A stretch of 64,000 nucleotides of DNA, from positions 4,320,001 through 4,384,000 of the forward strand of contig NZ_CP029064.1 of assembly GCF_003076275.1 (NCBI RefSeq). Direction: 5' to 3'. This document shows, in pieces, positions 27,470 to 37,571 of this stretch; position 1 is the stretch's first letter, and each line of letters starts with the position of its first letter. A program made the translations under genes and the position numbers. The notes below the pieces were generated by a model that was not told the origin of the DNA, made no database searches, and saw nothing but the letters and a program-made list of their open reading frames with translations. The DNA comes from Microbulbifer sp. A4B17 (GTDB lineage: Bacteria; Pseudomonadota; Gammaproteobacteria; Pseudomonadales; Cellvibrionaceae).

Positions 27470-28087
27470 TTAGTTTTCCTCTTTTCCTTCTTCATCCTCA
27501 TTTTCAATCAAGTGACCAAGTTTGCCTTTTTTGGTGGACAAATACTTGGCATTGTGGGGATTGCGTCCGGACTGGTGCGGCAGGCGCTCAGTCACATTGA
27601 TGCCCAAGTCCTCCAGCGCTTTTACTTTGCGCGGGTTATTCGTCATTAAGCGAATGGCATGGATACCCAGGTGTTCGATCATTGCCTTCAGAATCGAGTA
27701 ATCCCGCATATCGGCGCCAAAGCCCAACTGCTCATTGGCTTCCACCGTATCCGCACCACAATCCTGCAAGTGGTAAGCGCGAATCTTATTTAACAGGCCA
27801 ATACCGCGGCCCTCCTGGCGGAGATAGAAAATAGCTCCACGCCCCTCCATCGCAATACGATGCATAGCATGTTGTAGCTGGGCACCACAATCACAGCGCA
27901 GGGAGAATAGTGCATCTCCGGTCAGGCACTCAGAATGAATACGGGCCAACAGAGGCTCTTCGGTATCGAAGTCACCCATGGTGAGCACCACGTGCTCTTT
28001 TCCGGTTTCCACTTCCTCGAAACCGTGCATCTCAAACATACCCCAAGAGGTGGGCAGTTTTGAGGATTCCACAAAACGAATGGTCAA
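27470..28087 (-). CDS. ribA: GTP cyclohydrolase II
   Basis: A 205-residue enzyme that opens GTP in the first committed step of riboflavin synthesis. The zinc site [17 protein letters not shown] and the [12 protein letters not shown] motif are intact, as is the LMTNNPRKV substrate region. The acidic C-terminal tail ([10 protein letters not shown]) is unusual but harmless. It is the last gene of the riboflavin-nusB-thiL-pgpA run. This copy is needed because the RibA-like half of the neighbouring ribB gene lacks the zinc ligands. Confidence 0.95.
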   Translation of the reverse strand: MTIRFVESSKLPTSWGMFEMHGFEEVETGKEHVVLTMGDFDTEEPLLARIHSECLTGDALFSLRCDCGAQLQHAMHRIAMEGRGAIFYLRQEGRGIGLLNKIRAYHLQDCGADTVEANEQLGFGADMRDYSILKAMIEHLGIHAIRLMTNNPRKVKALEDLGINVTERLPHQSGRNPHNAKYLSTKKGKLGHLIENEDEEGKEEN

Positions 28088-28104
28088 CTTAATACCTCTT
28101 TAAA

Positions 28105-28740
28105 TCAGTGTCGGGCGCGCAGTACCAGCACACCACCCTGCTGTTCCATATCAACCTGGCTGAGAAAGCTGTTGCCAAGAAGTACCACCTGGGGGAAGTC
28201 ATCGGCATGAACTGTCGCATCAACATTGTGAACTTTGATTCCACCTATGGTGACACTGCTAAGATTCACTCGATAAACACTAGTAATACCATTAGCAGTA
28301 GAGACTAGTACTTCCTCGGCATTATCCAGATTCAGCCTTAGGCGACGAGCGGTAGGATAATTAATAGCAATATTGGTAGCGCCGGTATCCACCATCATCG
28401 GCACTCTCAGGCCATTGACCCAGGCATTTGTTAAATAATGTCCACGGCTATCGGCGGGAAGCCGTACTTCTGCTTTCGCCGCCTTGGCAAAACTAGTTGC
28501 TATAGGTGCATCCAAGGTCAGCTTCTGCTCCCGTCCAGACACACTAATCCGTGCATAACGAGTAGTCGCTTCCAACAGGGTGACACCCTCTGGGGATTTT
28601 TGTCCCGCCTTAAGAATTTTCTGGCGGCCATCAATTTCGAGCATGGCGCTATCGCCAAATAACCCCTTTAATTGAACCTGCTGCGCATTAGCACTCAGAG
28701 CAATAAAGAGACTTAAAAAAAATACAAAATAGCTGCGCAT
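28105..28740 (-). CDS. periplasmic retropepsin-like aspartic protease
   Basis: A 211-residue protein with a signal peptide (FFLSLFIALSANAQ) and a retropepsin-like domain in its C-terminal half. The active-site motif MMVDTGATNIAIN is present once, as expected for an enzyme that works as a dimer; the LLGNSFLS flap-side motif is also seen. The N-terminal 90 residues form a small beta-rich domain. It matches the TIGR02281-type clan AA aspartic proteases, which are widespread in gammaproteobacteria with unclear roles. It sits between pgpA and ribA with short gaps and is probably cotranscribed with them. Confidence 0.8.
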   Translation of the reverse strand: MRSYFVFFLSLFIALSANAQQVQLKGLFGDSAMLEIDGRQKILKAGQKSPEGVTLLEATTRYARISVSGREQKLTLDAPIATSFAKAAKAEVRLPADSRGHYLTNAWVNGLRVPMMVDTGATNIAINYPTARRLRLNLDNAEEVLVSTANGITSVYRVNLSSVTIGGIKVHNVDATVHADDFPQVVLLGNSFLSQVDMEQQGGVLVLRARH

Positions 28741-28757
28741 TGATCTTCCCTATCAAT

Positions 28758-29246
28758 CTAAGCGCCCAGTACCCACGCCGTTAATTGCAGTACCAGGGAC
28801 GCATAAACGGCGGCCAGTATATCGTCGAGCATAATCCCAACGCCACCTTGCACCTTGCGATCAGCCCAGCCAATGGGCGGGGGCTTGGCAATATCAAATG
28901 TCCGGAAGAGGACAAAGCCGTATAGCGCCCAAGCCCAACCTGTAGGAGCCATAAACATGGTGAGCCAGTAGCCCACCATTTCATCCCAAACAATACCGCC
29001 GTGATCGTGAACTCCCATTTTCTTGGCAGCTGCACCACATAGATAGCAACCTGCCACACCAGTAACAAACACAATGGCCAGATACCAGAATGGAGGCAAA
29101 TCCTTCATCAACCACCAAAAAGGAATCGCTGCCAGGGTACCAAACGTACCCGGCGCTTTGGGTACCAGCCCGGAGCCGAACCCAAATGCCAACAGTAGGG
29201 TGGGATCGCGCAACAGCTGGGGAAATGTCGGGTTGTTAATGCTCAT
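28758..29246 (-). CDS. pgpA: phosphatidylglycerophosphatase A
   Basis: A 162-residue inner-membrane phosphatase that makes phosphatidylglycerol from its phosphate. It shows the typical start FGSGLVPKAPGTFGTLAAIP, split as FGSGLVPKAPG and TFGTLAAIP, the HDHGGIVWDEMVGYW motif and the PPIGWADRKVQGGVGIMLDD C-terminal motif (ends PPIGWADRK and IMLDD). The order thiL-pgpA is common in gammaproteobacteria. Confidence 0.93.
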   Translation of the reverse strand: MSINNPTFPQLLRDPTLLLAFGFGSGLVPKAPGTFGTLAAIPFWWLMKDLPPFWYLAIVFVTGVAGCYLCGAAAKKMGVHDHGGIVWDEMVGYWLTMFMAPTGWAWALYGFVLFRTFDIAKPPPIGWADRKVQGGVGIMLDDILAAVYASLVLQLTAWVLGA

Positions 29247-29288
29247 GTTATTGAATTCTCACAAAGGCACTATGGTCTACACAATGAC

Positions 29289-30230
29289 TTAAAAGTGCCT
29301 ATAGCCTGGCGATTGAGCAACCCAGGGGTTCCCGTGATAGGAGCAACGTACCTGCGGCTCCCCCTCAACGAGTTTCCCTATGGGTGTGAAACCCAGCTGA
29401 CGAACTTGATCAACAGCGGCTGCCGGTGCAGTAAAACAGAGCTGGTAGTCATCCCCTCCACAGGCCGCCAGCTCTACGGCAGTATCAGCTGCCAATCGAT
29501 TGGCCAGGGGTGCTATGGGCAGAGACTCCAGGTTTATTTCTGCTGCCACACCGCTCGCTTTGCAGATATGGCCCAGATCCCCCAGTAATCCGTCGGAAAT
29601 ATCCAACGCACTGGTAGCAATGCCTGCAATCGCGTTGGCGGTTTCTAATTGCGGCTCGGGAAAATAGAAAGCCTGCTCCGCCTCCCGCCGCACTGACTCA
29701 GTCACATTCCGCTCAGCCAAAATAACGGGCAGGGCTGCTGCGGCAGCGCCCAGTGGGCCGCTCACATAAATATTGTCGCCGACAGAAGCGCCATCCCGCC
29801 GGAGGGGCTTTTCGGTATGGCCGATCACCTGAATCGTAATGGACAAGGGGCCAGCGGTAGTGTCACCACCCACAAGGGAAACCCCAAACTTGCCAGCAGT
29901 TTCCAGCAGGCCACTGGCGAATTTCTCCAGCCAAACGGAGTCGCTATCGGGTAAGGTCAAGGCAAGGGTAAACCAGAGGGGGCGGGCATTCATTGCCGCC
30001 AGATCACTGATATTCACACGCAGTGCACGGCTGGCAAGCATGAATGGGTCAGCACCTGTGGGGAAGTGACGGCCTGCTACCAGGGTGTCCATAGAAGTGG
30101 CCAGCTGCCCGCTGACAGGTGCTTGCAATAGCGCGCAGTCATCGCCAATCCCCAGGGCTACGCCTTCGCCCTGGGGAGCGCGGGCGAAGTAATCGCGAAT
30201 GATCTCAAACTCCCCCGGCGCTTTAGACAT
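29289..30230 (-). CDS. thiL: thiamine-monophosphate kinase
   Basis: A 313-residue kinase that phosphorylates thiamine monophosphate to the active pyrophosphate cofactor. Visible motifs are LGIGDDCALL, TSMDTLVAGRHFP, VGGDTTAGPLSIT, ALDISDGLLGDLGHI and the ACGGDDYQLCF segment. It lies 10 bases after nusB on the same strand, so the two are cotranscribed. Confidence 0.95.
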   Translation of the reverse strand: MSKAPGEFEIIRDYFARAPQGEGVALGIGDDCALLQAPVSGQLATSMDTLVAGRHFPTGADPFMLASRALRVNISDLAAMNARPLWFTLALTLPDSDSVWLEKFASGLLETAGKFGVSLVGGDTTAGPLSITIQVIGHTEKPLRRDGASVGDNIYVSGPLGAAAAALPVILAERNVTESVRREAEQAFYFPEPQLETANAIAGIATSALDISDGLLGDLGHICKASGVAAEINLESLPIAPLANRLAADTAVELAACGGDDYQLCFTAPAAAVDQVRQLGFTPIGKLVEGEPQVRCSYHGNPWVAQSPGYRHF

Positions 30231-30240
30231 AATTGCTGAC

Positions 30241-30684
30241 TCAGCCCTTCTTGTCTGCGGCTACCTCTGCCGAGCGCAGGTCCGCAGCGGTCTTATCCAA
30301 AATGCCATTGATGAACTTGAAGGCATCGGTGGGACCAAATTTTTTCGCCAGTGCCACCGCCTCATTAATGACAACCTTGTAAGGTACATCCATACGGCTT
30401 TTCAGCTCGTAAGTGGCCATGCGCAATAGCGCGCGGGATACAGGGTCCAGGTCTTCCACTTTGCGATCCAGGTGCGACGTGTAAGCGCCCTCTACCTCAT
30501 CGAGGTTTTTCGCTACGCCGTGGAAAATATCACGAAAATATTCCACGTCGGTTTTGCTCATATCATTATCGGCGTGAAACTCGGCCTCAATGGAATTGAG
30601 GCTGGCGCCGGCCATCTGCCACTGATAGAGCGCCTGCATGGCGTAGTGACGTGCCTTACGGCGGGCGGATGCAGTTACGGTCAT
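30241..30684 (-). CDS. nusB: transcription antitermination factor NusB
   Basis: An all-helical protein of about 147 residues, with the N-terminal ARRKARHYAMQALYQWQ and C-terminal YKVVINEAVALAKKFG motifs of NusB. It pairs with NusE (S10) to bind boxA RNA in rRNA transcripts. The ATG at 30684 with GGAAAAG upstream gives the usual N-terminus; the open frame to 30753 would add 23 unrelated residues. It follows ribH in the operon. Confidence 0.93.
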   Translation of the reverse strand: MTVTASARRKARHYAMQALYQWQMAGASLNSIEAEFHADNDMSKTDVEYFRDIFHGVAKNLDEVEGAYTSHLDRKVEDLDPVSRALLRMATYELKSRMDVPYKVVINEAVALAKKFGPTDAFKFINGILDKTAADLRSAEVAADKKG

Positions 30685-30753
30685 TGTCTTTTCCGGTAGA
30701 TACTTCACAGAATGGGCTGCACCGACACACCTTTTGTGCCGGTGCGCCGGCAA

Positions 30754-31224
30754 TTAAATCTTGCCGAGTAGGGAAACCATTTCCAGGGCGGTTTCGGCGG
30801 CTTCACAACCTTTGTTGCCAGCCTTGGTGCCTGAGCGCTCGATAGCCTGCTCAATGGAGTCCACAGTCAGCACGCCAAAGGTGACGGGAATACCAGTATT
30901 CATGGATACCTGAGCCAGGCCTTTGGTGCACTCGCCAGCCACATACTCAAAGTGCGGGGTGCCACCACGGATAACCGCGCCCAGGGCAATAATGGCATCA
31001 AACTTTTTAGTCTCAGCCAGCTTCTGTGCCGCCAGGGGAAATTCGAATGCGCCCGGGGCGTAGTAGATAGTGATATCTTCATCCTTGATACCCTTGCGGC
31101 GCAGGGTGTCCAGTGCACCATCCTTTAGGCTTTCAACCACAAAGCTGTTCCAGCGGCTCACCAACAGTGCGTATTTGCCCGTACTGCCGACAAAGTCCCC
31201 TTCGATCACTTGAATATTGCTCAT
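30754..31224 (-). CDS. ribH: 6,7-dimethyl-8-ribityllumazine synthase
   Basis: A protein of about 156 residues, the penultimate enzyme of riboflavin synthesis. It shows [15 protein letters not shown], the [13 protein letters not shown] substrate loop, [17 protein letters not shown] and [15 protein letters not shown]. The ATG at 31224 ([11 protein letters not shown]) fits the family start; an upstream ATG at 31251 is possible. The gap to ribB is 77 bases. Confidence 0.95.
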   Translation of the reverse strand: MSNIQVIEGDFVGSTGKYALLVSRWNSFVVESLKDGALDTLRRKGIKDEDITIYYAPGAFEFPLAAQKLAETKKFDAIIALGAVIRGGTPHFEYVAGECTKGLAQVSMNTGIPVTFGVLTVDSIEQAIERSGTKAGNKGCEAAETALEMVSLLGKI

Positions 31225-31301
31225 AATTTTCAATCCGTATTTCTTGTCCATCGCCGCCGCTATCAGGACAGTAGCGGCGCTTCAGTATTGTTACTCTTTT
31301 A

Positions 31302-32423
31302 TCAGAGTTGCGGCGCCTCTACGTTCAGGTATTCCTCTACTTCGAGATCAAACCCGGAAATAGCACTGAACTTGAACGGTGCGCTCATCAGACGCATCTT
31401 GCGCACCTTGAGATCCCGCAGAATTTGCGAACCGGTACCTACCTGCTTGTACACCAGGTCCTGGCTGGGGCGCTGTTGCTTGCCGCTGATCAGCCAATCA
31501 ATACTCTCTTCGATTTCTTCAGTGGTTTCGTTGTGGCAGATCAGTACCACAACACCCTTACCCTCTTCTTCAATACGCTGCATCGCGCGGCGAAAGGTCC
31601 ACGGGGTGAATTTTTCATCGCCGCGCTGAATCGTAAGCACATCGCGCAGAGTATTTCCCACATGCACACGAACCAGGGTCGGCTCTTCTGGGGTGGGGTC
31701 GCCTTTAACAAAGGCAAAGTGGCGTTCGCGGCGGGCCTTATCGAGATAAGTGCGCAGCTTGAACTCACCGAACTCGGTGCGCACCTTGCGCTCATTAACG
31801 CACTCGACGGTTTTCTCATTCAGGGCGCGATAGGTAATCAGATCGGCGATAGTGCCGATTTTCAGGTTGTGCTCTTTCGCGAACTTTTCCAGGTCCGGGC
31901 GGCGGGACATGGTGCCGTCTTCATTCATGATCTCAACAATCACCGCAGCCGCCTCAAAACCCGCCAGGCGGGCCAGGTCGCAACCGGCTTCGGTGTGGCC
32001 TGCGCGGCTTAATACACCGCCGGGCTGGGCCATAATGGGGAAGATATGGCCGGGCTGTACAATATCGCTGGGCTTGGCATTTCTGGCCACAGCGGCGCGA
32101 ACCGTGCGCGCGCGATCGGCGGCGGAAATACCGGTGGTGACACCCTCTGCCGCCTCAATGGATACGGTGAAGTTGGTGCTGAACTGGGCTCCGTTGTCCC
32201 GCGACATCAGCGGCAGGTCCAACTGCTCACAGCGCTCTTTGGACATGGGCATACAAATCAGGCCACGGGCATGAGTGGCCATAAAGTTGATGTCTTCAGC
32301 GCGAATCTGCTCCGCAGCCATCACCAGGTCGCCCTCGTTCTCGCGATCTTCATCATCCATCAGGATTACCATTTTGCCCTGGCGGATATCGTCGATCAGT
32401 TCTTCAACCGTATTTAGTTCCAT
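31302..32423 (-). CDS. ribB: 3,4-dihydroxy-2-butanone 4-phosphate synthase with degenerate GTP cyclohydrolase domain
   Basis: A 373-residue fusion. Residues 1 to about 200 are a complete RibB domain (DDEDRENEGDLVMAA, HARGLICMPM, GHTEAGCDLARLAG), which makes the four-carbon unit of riboflavin from ribulose 5-phosphate. The remaining part has the RibA fold pattern, but the zinc cysteines are gone: where RibA has SECLTGDxxxSxRCDC this protein reads VHVGNTLRDVLTIQRG. Such RibBX-type hybrids are known in proteobacteria and lack cyclohydrolase activity. The intact ribA at 27470-28087 supplies that step. Confidence 0.92.
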   Translation of the reverse strand: MELNTVEELIDDIRQGKMVILMDDEDRENEGDLVMAAEQIRAEDINFMATHARGLICMPMSKERCEQLDLPLMSRDNGAQFSTNFTVSIEAAEGVTTGISAADRARTVRAAVARNAKPSDIVQPGHIFPIMAQPGGVLSRAGHTEAGCDLARLAGFEAAAVIVEIMNEDGTMSRRPDLEKFAKEHNLKIGTIADLITYRALNEKTVECVNERKVRTEFGEFKLRTYLDKARRERHFAFVKGDPTPEEPTLVRVHVGNTLRDVLTIQRGDEKFTPWTFRRAMQRIEEEGKGVVVLICHNETTEEIEESIDWLISGKQQRPSQDLVYKQVGTGSQILRDLKVRKMRLMSAPFKFSAISGFDLEVEEYLNVEAPQL

Positions 32424-32501
32424 GGTTAACTCTGGATAAATTTATCAATTGCAAATAGAGCGGCTATCGCTGCTGTTTTCGCCGTGGTGCACGGCCCATC
32501 T

Positions 32502-33164
32502 TTAGCGCTTGTAAAACCCGTTCTGGGCCAAAAATTCGAGGGTCATACCCCCACCACTAGGCTTGGCTGCCTCATCACCGAGGAGTAGCCGCTCCAAGTA
32601 GCGCGCAATCAGGTCCACTTCCAGGTTGACCCGAGTACCGGCGGTATAGCCGGCCATAATCGTTTCCTGCAACGTGTGTGGCACTATGGTGAGTTCAAAC
32701 TCAGCCCCATCCACGGCATTGACCGTGAGGCTGGTGCCGTCGACGGTGATAGACCCTTTATGGGCAATATAGCGAGCCAGATTTTCCGGTGCGCGCAGGC
32801 GGAAACGCTCGGCGCGAGCCTCGGACTTGCGCCATACCACCTCGCCAATACCATCCACATGGCCGCTGACAATGTGTCCACCCAGGCGGGTCTGGGGTGT
32901 CAGTGCTTTTTCCAGATTGACCCGGTCGCCTTTTTTCCAGCGGCCCACCGTTGTCACATCCAGGGTTTCCGCAGAGACATCCGCCCAGTAACCATCACCG
33001 GGCAGGTCAACAACCGTGAGACAAACACCATTGGTGGCAATGCTGTCCCCCAGTTGCACATCACCCAGATCCAGCTTACCGCTGCGCACTCGTACACGCA
33101 GGTCGCCGCCCTGGGGTTTTAACTCTGCGATCTCGCCTAAGGCTTCAATAATTCCGGTAAACAT
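32502..33164 (-). CDS. ribE: riboflavin synthase alpha chain
   Basis: A 220-residue enzyme made of two repeated lumazine-binding halves; it dismutates dimethyl-ribityllumazine to riboflavin. [12 protein letters not shown] at the N-terminus and SGHVDGIGEV and SITVDGTSLTVN in the second half are typical. Its ATG shares one base with the TGA of ribD, so translation is coupled. Confidence 0.95.
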   Translation of the reverse strand: MFTGIIEALGEIAELKPQGGDLRVRVRSGKLDLGDVQLGDSIATNGVCLTVVDLPGDGYWADVSAETLDVTTVGRWKKGDRVNLEKALTPQTRLGGHIVSGHVDGIGEVVWRKSEARAERFRLRAPENLARYIAHKGSITVDGTSLTVNAVDGAEFELTIVPHTLQETIMAGYTAGTRVNLEVDLIARYLERLLLGDEAAKPSGGGMTLEFLAQNGFYKR

Positions 33165-34309
33165 CAGCGCTCGATATCGGTTGTTGCAGTAATGCGCCAG
33201 TCGTGACCAACTGCGCGCATATCGGTAATCGTAATCGGCAGCATCGAGCCCATACGCTCGATAGGCAATTCAAACAGCGGCCGCCCGGTGCTACCCAGCA
33301 GTTTTGGCGCCATATAAACAATGATTTCGTCGACATGGCCCCGGTAGAGGAATTCACCAGAGAGGGTCGCACCGCTCTCTACCAAAACTTCATTGCACTG
33401 GCGTCGCGCCAACTCCTTGAGCAGGGCGAGCAGGTCTACGCGACCTTCTTTGTCGTGGGGTAAAACCACGACTTCCGCACCCGTTTTTTCAATACGCTCG
33501 CGGCGCTCGGCCTCCGCGCACTCTGTCGTGCACACCAATGTGGGGGCATCCCCCTGCAAAATAAAGGCTCTCGCTGGGGTGCGCAGCTGGCTGTCAACAA
33601 TTACCCGCAGCGGCTGCACTTCGGCGGCTCGCTCTGCGGCCAGCATTTCCAGTGCCATTTCATCGGCGCGCACATTGAGATTGGGATTGTCGAAGCGCAC
33701 CGTCTCAACCCCGGTGATCACTGCACAACTGCGAGCACGCAGGCGCTGTACATCGGCGCGAGCCGCAGGGCCCGATACCCACTTTGATTCCCCACTGGCC
33801 ATAGCGGTGCGCCCATCCAGGCTCATGGCAGATTTGCTTCGCACCAGGGGCAGTCCCAGGGTCATACGCTTGATAAAGCCGGGGTTTAGAGCGCGACACC
33901 TCTCTTCCAGGATGGGGCCTTCCACTTCGATCCCAGCATCGCGCAATATTTGCAATCCGGCACCGCTGACATTCGGATTCGGATCCTGCATTCCGTAAAT
34001 AACCCGGGCCACGCCGGCCTTTACCAGCGCCTCGGCACAGGGACCTGTGCGGCCGGTATGGCTGCAGGGCTCAAGAGTGACATAAACACTAGCCCCCTGA
34101 GCCAGGTCGCCGGCATCACTCAGGGCTTCGATCTCAGCGTGGGGTTCGCCGGCCCGCTTGTGCCAGCCTTCGCCGACAATATTGCCATCCCCGTCAGTAA
34201 TCACACAGCCCACTCGCGGATTCGGCATAGTGGTGTAGAGACCGCGCTCTGCCAACTGAATAGCGCGGGCCATCAGTGCTTCCGCACTGTGTACAACAGT
34301 TTGACTCAT
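33164..34309 (-). CDS. ribD: bifunctional diaminohydroxyphosphoribosylaminopyrimidine deaminase / reductase
   Basis: A 381-residue two-domain enzyme. The deaminase half has the zinc site HAEIEAL and [15 protein letters not shown]; the reductase half has [13 protein letters not shown] and [14 protein letters not shown]. It carries out the second and third steps of the riboflavin pathway. Its start overlaps the end of nrdR by four bases. Confidence 0.95.
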   Translation of the reverse strand: MSQTVVHSAEALMARAIQLAERGLYTTMPNPRVGCVITDGDGNIVGEGWHKRAGEPHAEIEALSDAGDLAQGASVYVTLEPCSHTGRTGPCAEALVKAGVARVIYGMQDPNPNVSGAGLQILRDAGIEVEGPILEERCRALNPGFIKRMTLGLPLVRSKSAMSLDGRTAMASGESKWVSGPAARADVQRLRARSCAVITGVETVRFDNPNLNVRADEMALEMLAAERAAEVQPLRVIVDSQLRTPARAFILQGDAPTLVCTTECAEAERRERIEKTGAEVVVLPHDKEGRVDLLALLKELARRQCNEVLVESGATLSGEFLYRGHVDEIIVYMAPKLLGSTGRPLFELPIERMGSMLPITITDMRAVGHDWRITATTDIER

Positions 34310-34773
34310 TCCGTCTTCGATCCCTTACTGGTCAGGCGTTCAATCTCTTCTCTAAACTCGCTGACATCCTCAAAGCGGCGATAGACAGAAGCAAAGCGCA
34401 CATAGGCCACCTGGTCCAGCTCACGCAGCTGCTCCATCACCAATTCACCAATAGCACGCGCCGGCAACTCCCGTTCTCCGGTCGCCTGCAGAGCGTGTTT
34501 TATTTGAGATACCGCCGACTCCACCCGCTCAATACTTACCGGGCGCTTTTCCACAGCGCGCTGAATACCCGCGCGCAACTTGTCTTCATTAAACGGCTCG
34601 CGCTGGCCGTTTTGCTTGATCACTCGCGGCAGCAGCAGCTCCGCAGTTTCAAATGTGGTAAACCTCTCGTGGCACTCCAGGCACTCGCGCCGGCGGCGTA
34701 CTTGGTCGCCCTCAGCCACCAATCGGGAATCGACTACTTTTGTTTCTTCTGCGCTGCAGAACGGACAGTGCAT
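34306..34773 (-). CDS. nrdR: transcriptional repressor NrdR
   Basis: A 155-residue regulator with an N-terminal zinc ribbon ([17 protein letters not shown] and [17 protein letters not shown]) and an ATP-cone domain. It represses ribonucleotide reductase operons in response to ATP/dATP. It is the first gene of the nrdR-rib operon, an order common in gammaproteobacteria. Confidence 0.95.
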   Translation of the reverse strand: MHCPFCSAEETKVVDSRLVAEGDQVRRRRECLECHERFTTFETAELLLPRVIKQNGQREPFNEDKLRAGIQRAVEKRPVSIERVESAVSQIKHALQATGERELPARAIGELVMEQLRELDQVAYVRFASVYRRFEDVSEFREEIERLTSKGSKTE

Positions 34774-34882
34774 GTGGGATTATCCCCGGAATGGAAAATG
34801 GGCCGCAGTTTACCACAGCCGTTGCACTGTGTGACCGCAGCACGCACAGCCACAGTGCAACGCAAATTCAACAGGGACACAT

Positions 34883-34912
34883 AAAAAAAGCGGCTCTATG
34901 AGCCGCTTTTTT
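34883..34912 (-). terminator. terminator after glyA
   Basis: A GC stem (agcggct / agccgct) with a 5-nt loop is flanked by A and T tracts. It lies 15 bases after the glyA stop codon and could also act on transcripts from the other side. Confidence 0.92.
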
Positions 34913-34926
34913 GTCAGCAGTGCTGA

Positions 34927-36195
34927 TCAGCCTTTTTTATACACAGGAAACTCTGCGCAAATACCCAGAACCTTCTGCTTCACATCGGCGATAGTGGCTT
35001 CAACATCACCTTTCTCCAGTGCGTCCAGCACGTCGCAGATCCAGTGAGTGAGCTGTTGGGTTTCCTTTACACCAAAGCCGCGAGTGGTGATTGCCGGGGT
35101 ACCGACACGCAGGCCGCTGGTAATGAAAGGAGAGCGCGGGTCATTGGGTACCGCGTTCTTATTAACGGTGATGTTGGCGTTACCCAGGGCTTCATCCGCA
35201 TCCTTACCGGTGTACTCTTTGCCAATCAGGTCAACCAGCATCAGGTGATCATCGGTCCCACCGGATACAATGTTGATGCCTCGATCGAGGAAGGTCTCCG
35301 CCATTGCGCGGGCATTTTCCACAACCTTCTTCTGGTAGGCCTTGTATTCAGGGGTCATGGCCTCTTTGAAAGAAACCGCTTTCGCCGCGATCACATGCAT
35401 CAGCGGGCCACCCTGACCACCGGGGAATACGGCGGAGTTGAGCTTCTTCTCAATTTCTTCGTTGGCGCGCGCCAGGATGATACCGCCGCGGGGGCCGCGC
35501 AGGGTTTTGTGAGTAGTAGAAGTCACAACATCGGCGTGGGAGATTGGGGAGGGATACTCACCAGCGGCAACCAGGCCCGCAATGTGAGCCATATCCACAA
35601 ACAGGTAAGCACCCACTTTGTCAGCGATCTCGCGGAAACGCGCCCAATCCATCACTCGGCTATAGGCAGAGAAACCAGCCACGATCATCTTCGGCTTGTG
35701 CTCAAGCGCCAGGCGCTCAACTTCCTCGTAATCCACTTCGCCAGTTTCCGGGTTCAGGCCGTACTGTACTGCATTGTAGATCTTGCCGGAAAAGTTAACG
35801 CGGGCACCGTGGGTAAGGTGGCCACCGTGGGCAAGGCTCATACCCAGTACAGTGTCACCCGGGGCGCAGAGCGCCTGGTAAACAGCCGCATTAGCCTGTG
35901 ATCCTGAGTGCGGCTGCACATTGGCGTAGTCCGCACCAAACAGCTCCTTAGCGCGCTCAATGGCCAGGGTTTCCACTTTATCCACATACTCACAACCGCC
36001 GTAGTAGCGCTTGCCCGGATAGCCTTCAGCGTACTTATTGGTCAGGCTGCTGCCCTGAGCTTCCATCACCATTGGGCTGGTGTAGTTCTCAGAGGCAATT
36101 AACTCGATATGGTCTTCCTGACGAGAGTCTTCCTCCTGAATGGCTTCCCAAATTTCCGGGTCATAAGAAGCTAAAGTGACAGATGAATCAAACAT
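34927..36195 (-). CDS. glyA: serine hydroxymethyltransferase
   Basis: A 422-residue PLP enzyme that interconverts serine and glycine with tetrahydrofolate. The lysine motif [31 protein letters not shown] and [16 protein letters not shown] are clear. ATG 36195 has GAGGGAA eight bases upstream; the open frame to 36309 is leader DNA. It is followed by its own terminator and then by the nrdR-rib operon, an arrangement frequent in gammaproteobacteria. Confidence 0.96.
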   Translation of the reverse strand: MFDSSVTLASYDPEIWEAIQEEDSRQEDHIELIASENYTSPMVMEAQGSSLTNKYAEGYPGKRYYGGCEYVDKVETLAIERAKELFGADYANVQPHSGSQANAAVYQALCAPGDTVLGMSLAHGGHLTHGARVNFSGKIYNAVQYGLNPETGEVDYEEVERLALEHKPKMIVAGFSAYSRVMDWARFREIADKVGAYLFVDMAHIAGLVAAGEYPSPISHADVVTSTTHKTLRGPRGGIILARANEEIEKKLNSAVFPGGQGGPLMHVIAAKAVSFKEAMTPEYKAYQKKVVENARAMAETFLDRGINIVSGGTDDHLMLVDLIGKEYTGKDADEALGNANITVNKNAVPNDPRSPFITSGLRVGTPAITTRGFGVKETQQLTHWICDVLDALEKGDVEATIADVKQKVLGICAEFPVYKKG

Positions 36196-36413
36196 GGTGT
36201 TCCCTCGGTAAAGCGGGCTTGAGTAGAGGCTTGTGAAACTCGATACCACAGTGCCCAGGCTTTTGAGTAGGACCAAAGGCTCCCAGTATGGGATGGCCCT
36301 ACTGCTCAATGCATTCTGGGCATTTTAGAAAGGCGCGCATTGTACACCAAGGGCAGTAAGAATGCGCAAATGTGAAGACGTGATAGATCACCACGCCTTC
36401 CCCAAAAAAACGA

Positions 36414-36908
36414 TCAGAATTTGTACACTACAGAGCCGGACCAATAATCCACATCAGATTCAATAAATGTGTAATCCAGTTCCAAAGCTGCCTTATCAGT
36501 CAGCTTAAAGCCCGCTCCAAACCCTGCAGATGCTCCACTATCTGAATAGTCGCTGCCCCAGTCATCTACCTCCAACTCCTCGTGCAGGTAGCCGATACGC
36601 CCCTTGAGATAAATATCCCCCTGGGTCCGATAAGTAGCGTAAACAGCCTGAGTGGTCAGAGAGTAGTTATAGTCGTACCAGTAAAGGTCGTACTCACCCT
36701 CAATAACAGAGTCAGTGACTTCTGCTTCAAATCCCCAGCCAGAACCCCAGGTATAACCGGCGCGAACGCCCGCATTAAAAGGACTATCGCCTGCGGCATC
36801 AACATCCATAACACCGAAAACACCACCAACATACGCACCTTGCGCCTGGACAGTAGCGGAACAGAGCAAAGCAGTAGCTACAGCCATCGCCTTGAGATTA
36901 AAGCTCAT
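36414..36908 (-). CDS. small outer-membrane beta-barrel protein
   Basis: A 164-residue protein with a signal peptide (MAVATALLCSATVQAQ) followed by amphipathic strands with alternating aromatic residues and a terminal phenylalanine (GSVVYKF). Length and pattern suit an eight-stranded OmpA-like/OMP_b-brl barrel. The ligand or role is unknown. GGAGAAG precedes the ATG. It is a paralogue of the next gene upstream, with which it shares ATYRTQGDIYLKGRIGYLHE-type segment (short form ATYRT and WYLKGRLG in the partner). Confidence 0.75.
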   Translation of the reverse strand: MSFNLKAMAVATALLCSATVQAQGAYVGGVFGVMDVDAAGDSPFNAGVRAGYTWGSGWGFEAEVTDSVIEGEYDLYWYDYNYSLTTQAVYATYRTQGDIYLKGRIGYLHEELEVDDWGSDYSDSGASAGFGAGFKLTDKAALELDYTFIESDVDYWSGSVVYKF

Positions 36909-37082
36909 TATCTTCTCCTTACATCTCGAAGACCGGTCAAAGGGCAGGGATTATAGGGGTAAGAGTAACTGGCACAAGTGTTCACTTAGACATGTTGCGA
37001 TTGGAGTCAAAAGTTTTTGCGGAATTTACTAAGGGGAAGTGTCGCCACCGGCCAAAAGCCGGGGCGAACCGGGAGGGGCTAA

Positions 37083-37571
37083 TTAAAATCTCAAGCTGAA
37101 TCCTCCAGACCAAAAGCTGACATCTCTCTCTAACACCGTGTATTCAAACTCCAAGCGATAAGCATCGCTCAGGTTGTAACCAATGCCCGCTCCCAAGCTG
37201 ATACCCAAATCATCACTGCTATCACTGCCGACGGTTACATCCTCATAAAGAACACCTAGACGCCCTTTCAGATACCAGTCTCCTTCAGTTCTATATGTCG
37301 CATAGGTTGCAAAGGTGTTGAGCTCAACATCTACATCCCGACCATAAACCTCAGTTTCACCACTTAACACAGAACTCGTATATTCGACCTCTACGCCAAA
37401 ACCCGAGGCGCGAACATAACCTGCACGTAAACCCAGATTGAGAGGATTATCCACTCCCTTAAAGTCAAAATCCGCCATCCCTGCCACACTCCCCCAATAA
37501 GCCCCCTCAGCAATTACACCAGCTGAAGCAAGGAACGCCAGCAAACCAATACACACTCTAATTTTTCTCAT
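37083..37571 (-). CDS. small outer-membrane beta-barrel protein, paralogue
   Basis: A 162-residue protein with a signal peptide (CIGLLAFLASAGVIAEG) and the same barrel pattern as its neighbour at 36414-36908, ending in FSLRF. Shared blocks include EGAYWGSVAGM/QGAYVGGVFGV, LGLRAGYV/AGVRAGYT and ATYRTEGDWYLKGRLG. The pair probably arose by tandem duplication followed by considerable divergence. ATG 37571 has GGAG upstream. A hairpin in the gap between the two (around 37043-37066) suggests separate transcripts. Confidence 0.75.
   Translation of the reverse strand: MRKIRVCIGLLAFLASAGVIAEGAYWGSVAGMADFDFKGVDNPLNLGLRAGYVRASGFGVEVEYTSSVLSGETEVYGRDVDVELNTFATYATYRTEGDWYLKGRLGVLYEDVTVGSDSSDDLGISLGAGIGYNLSDAYRLEFEYTVLERDVSFWSGGFSLRF

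Noticed and set aside
31225-34309. FMN riboswitch in the riboflavin operon
   Set aside because: The gaps between rib genes are short and hold no recognisable RFN element.
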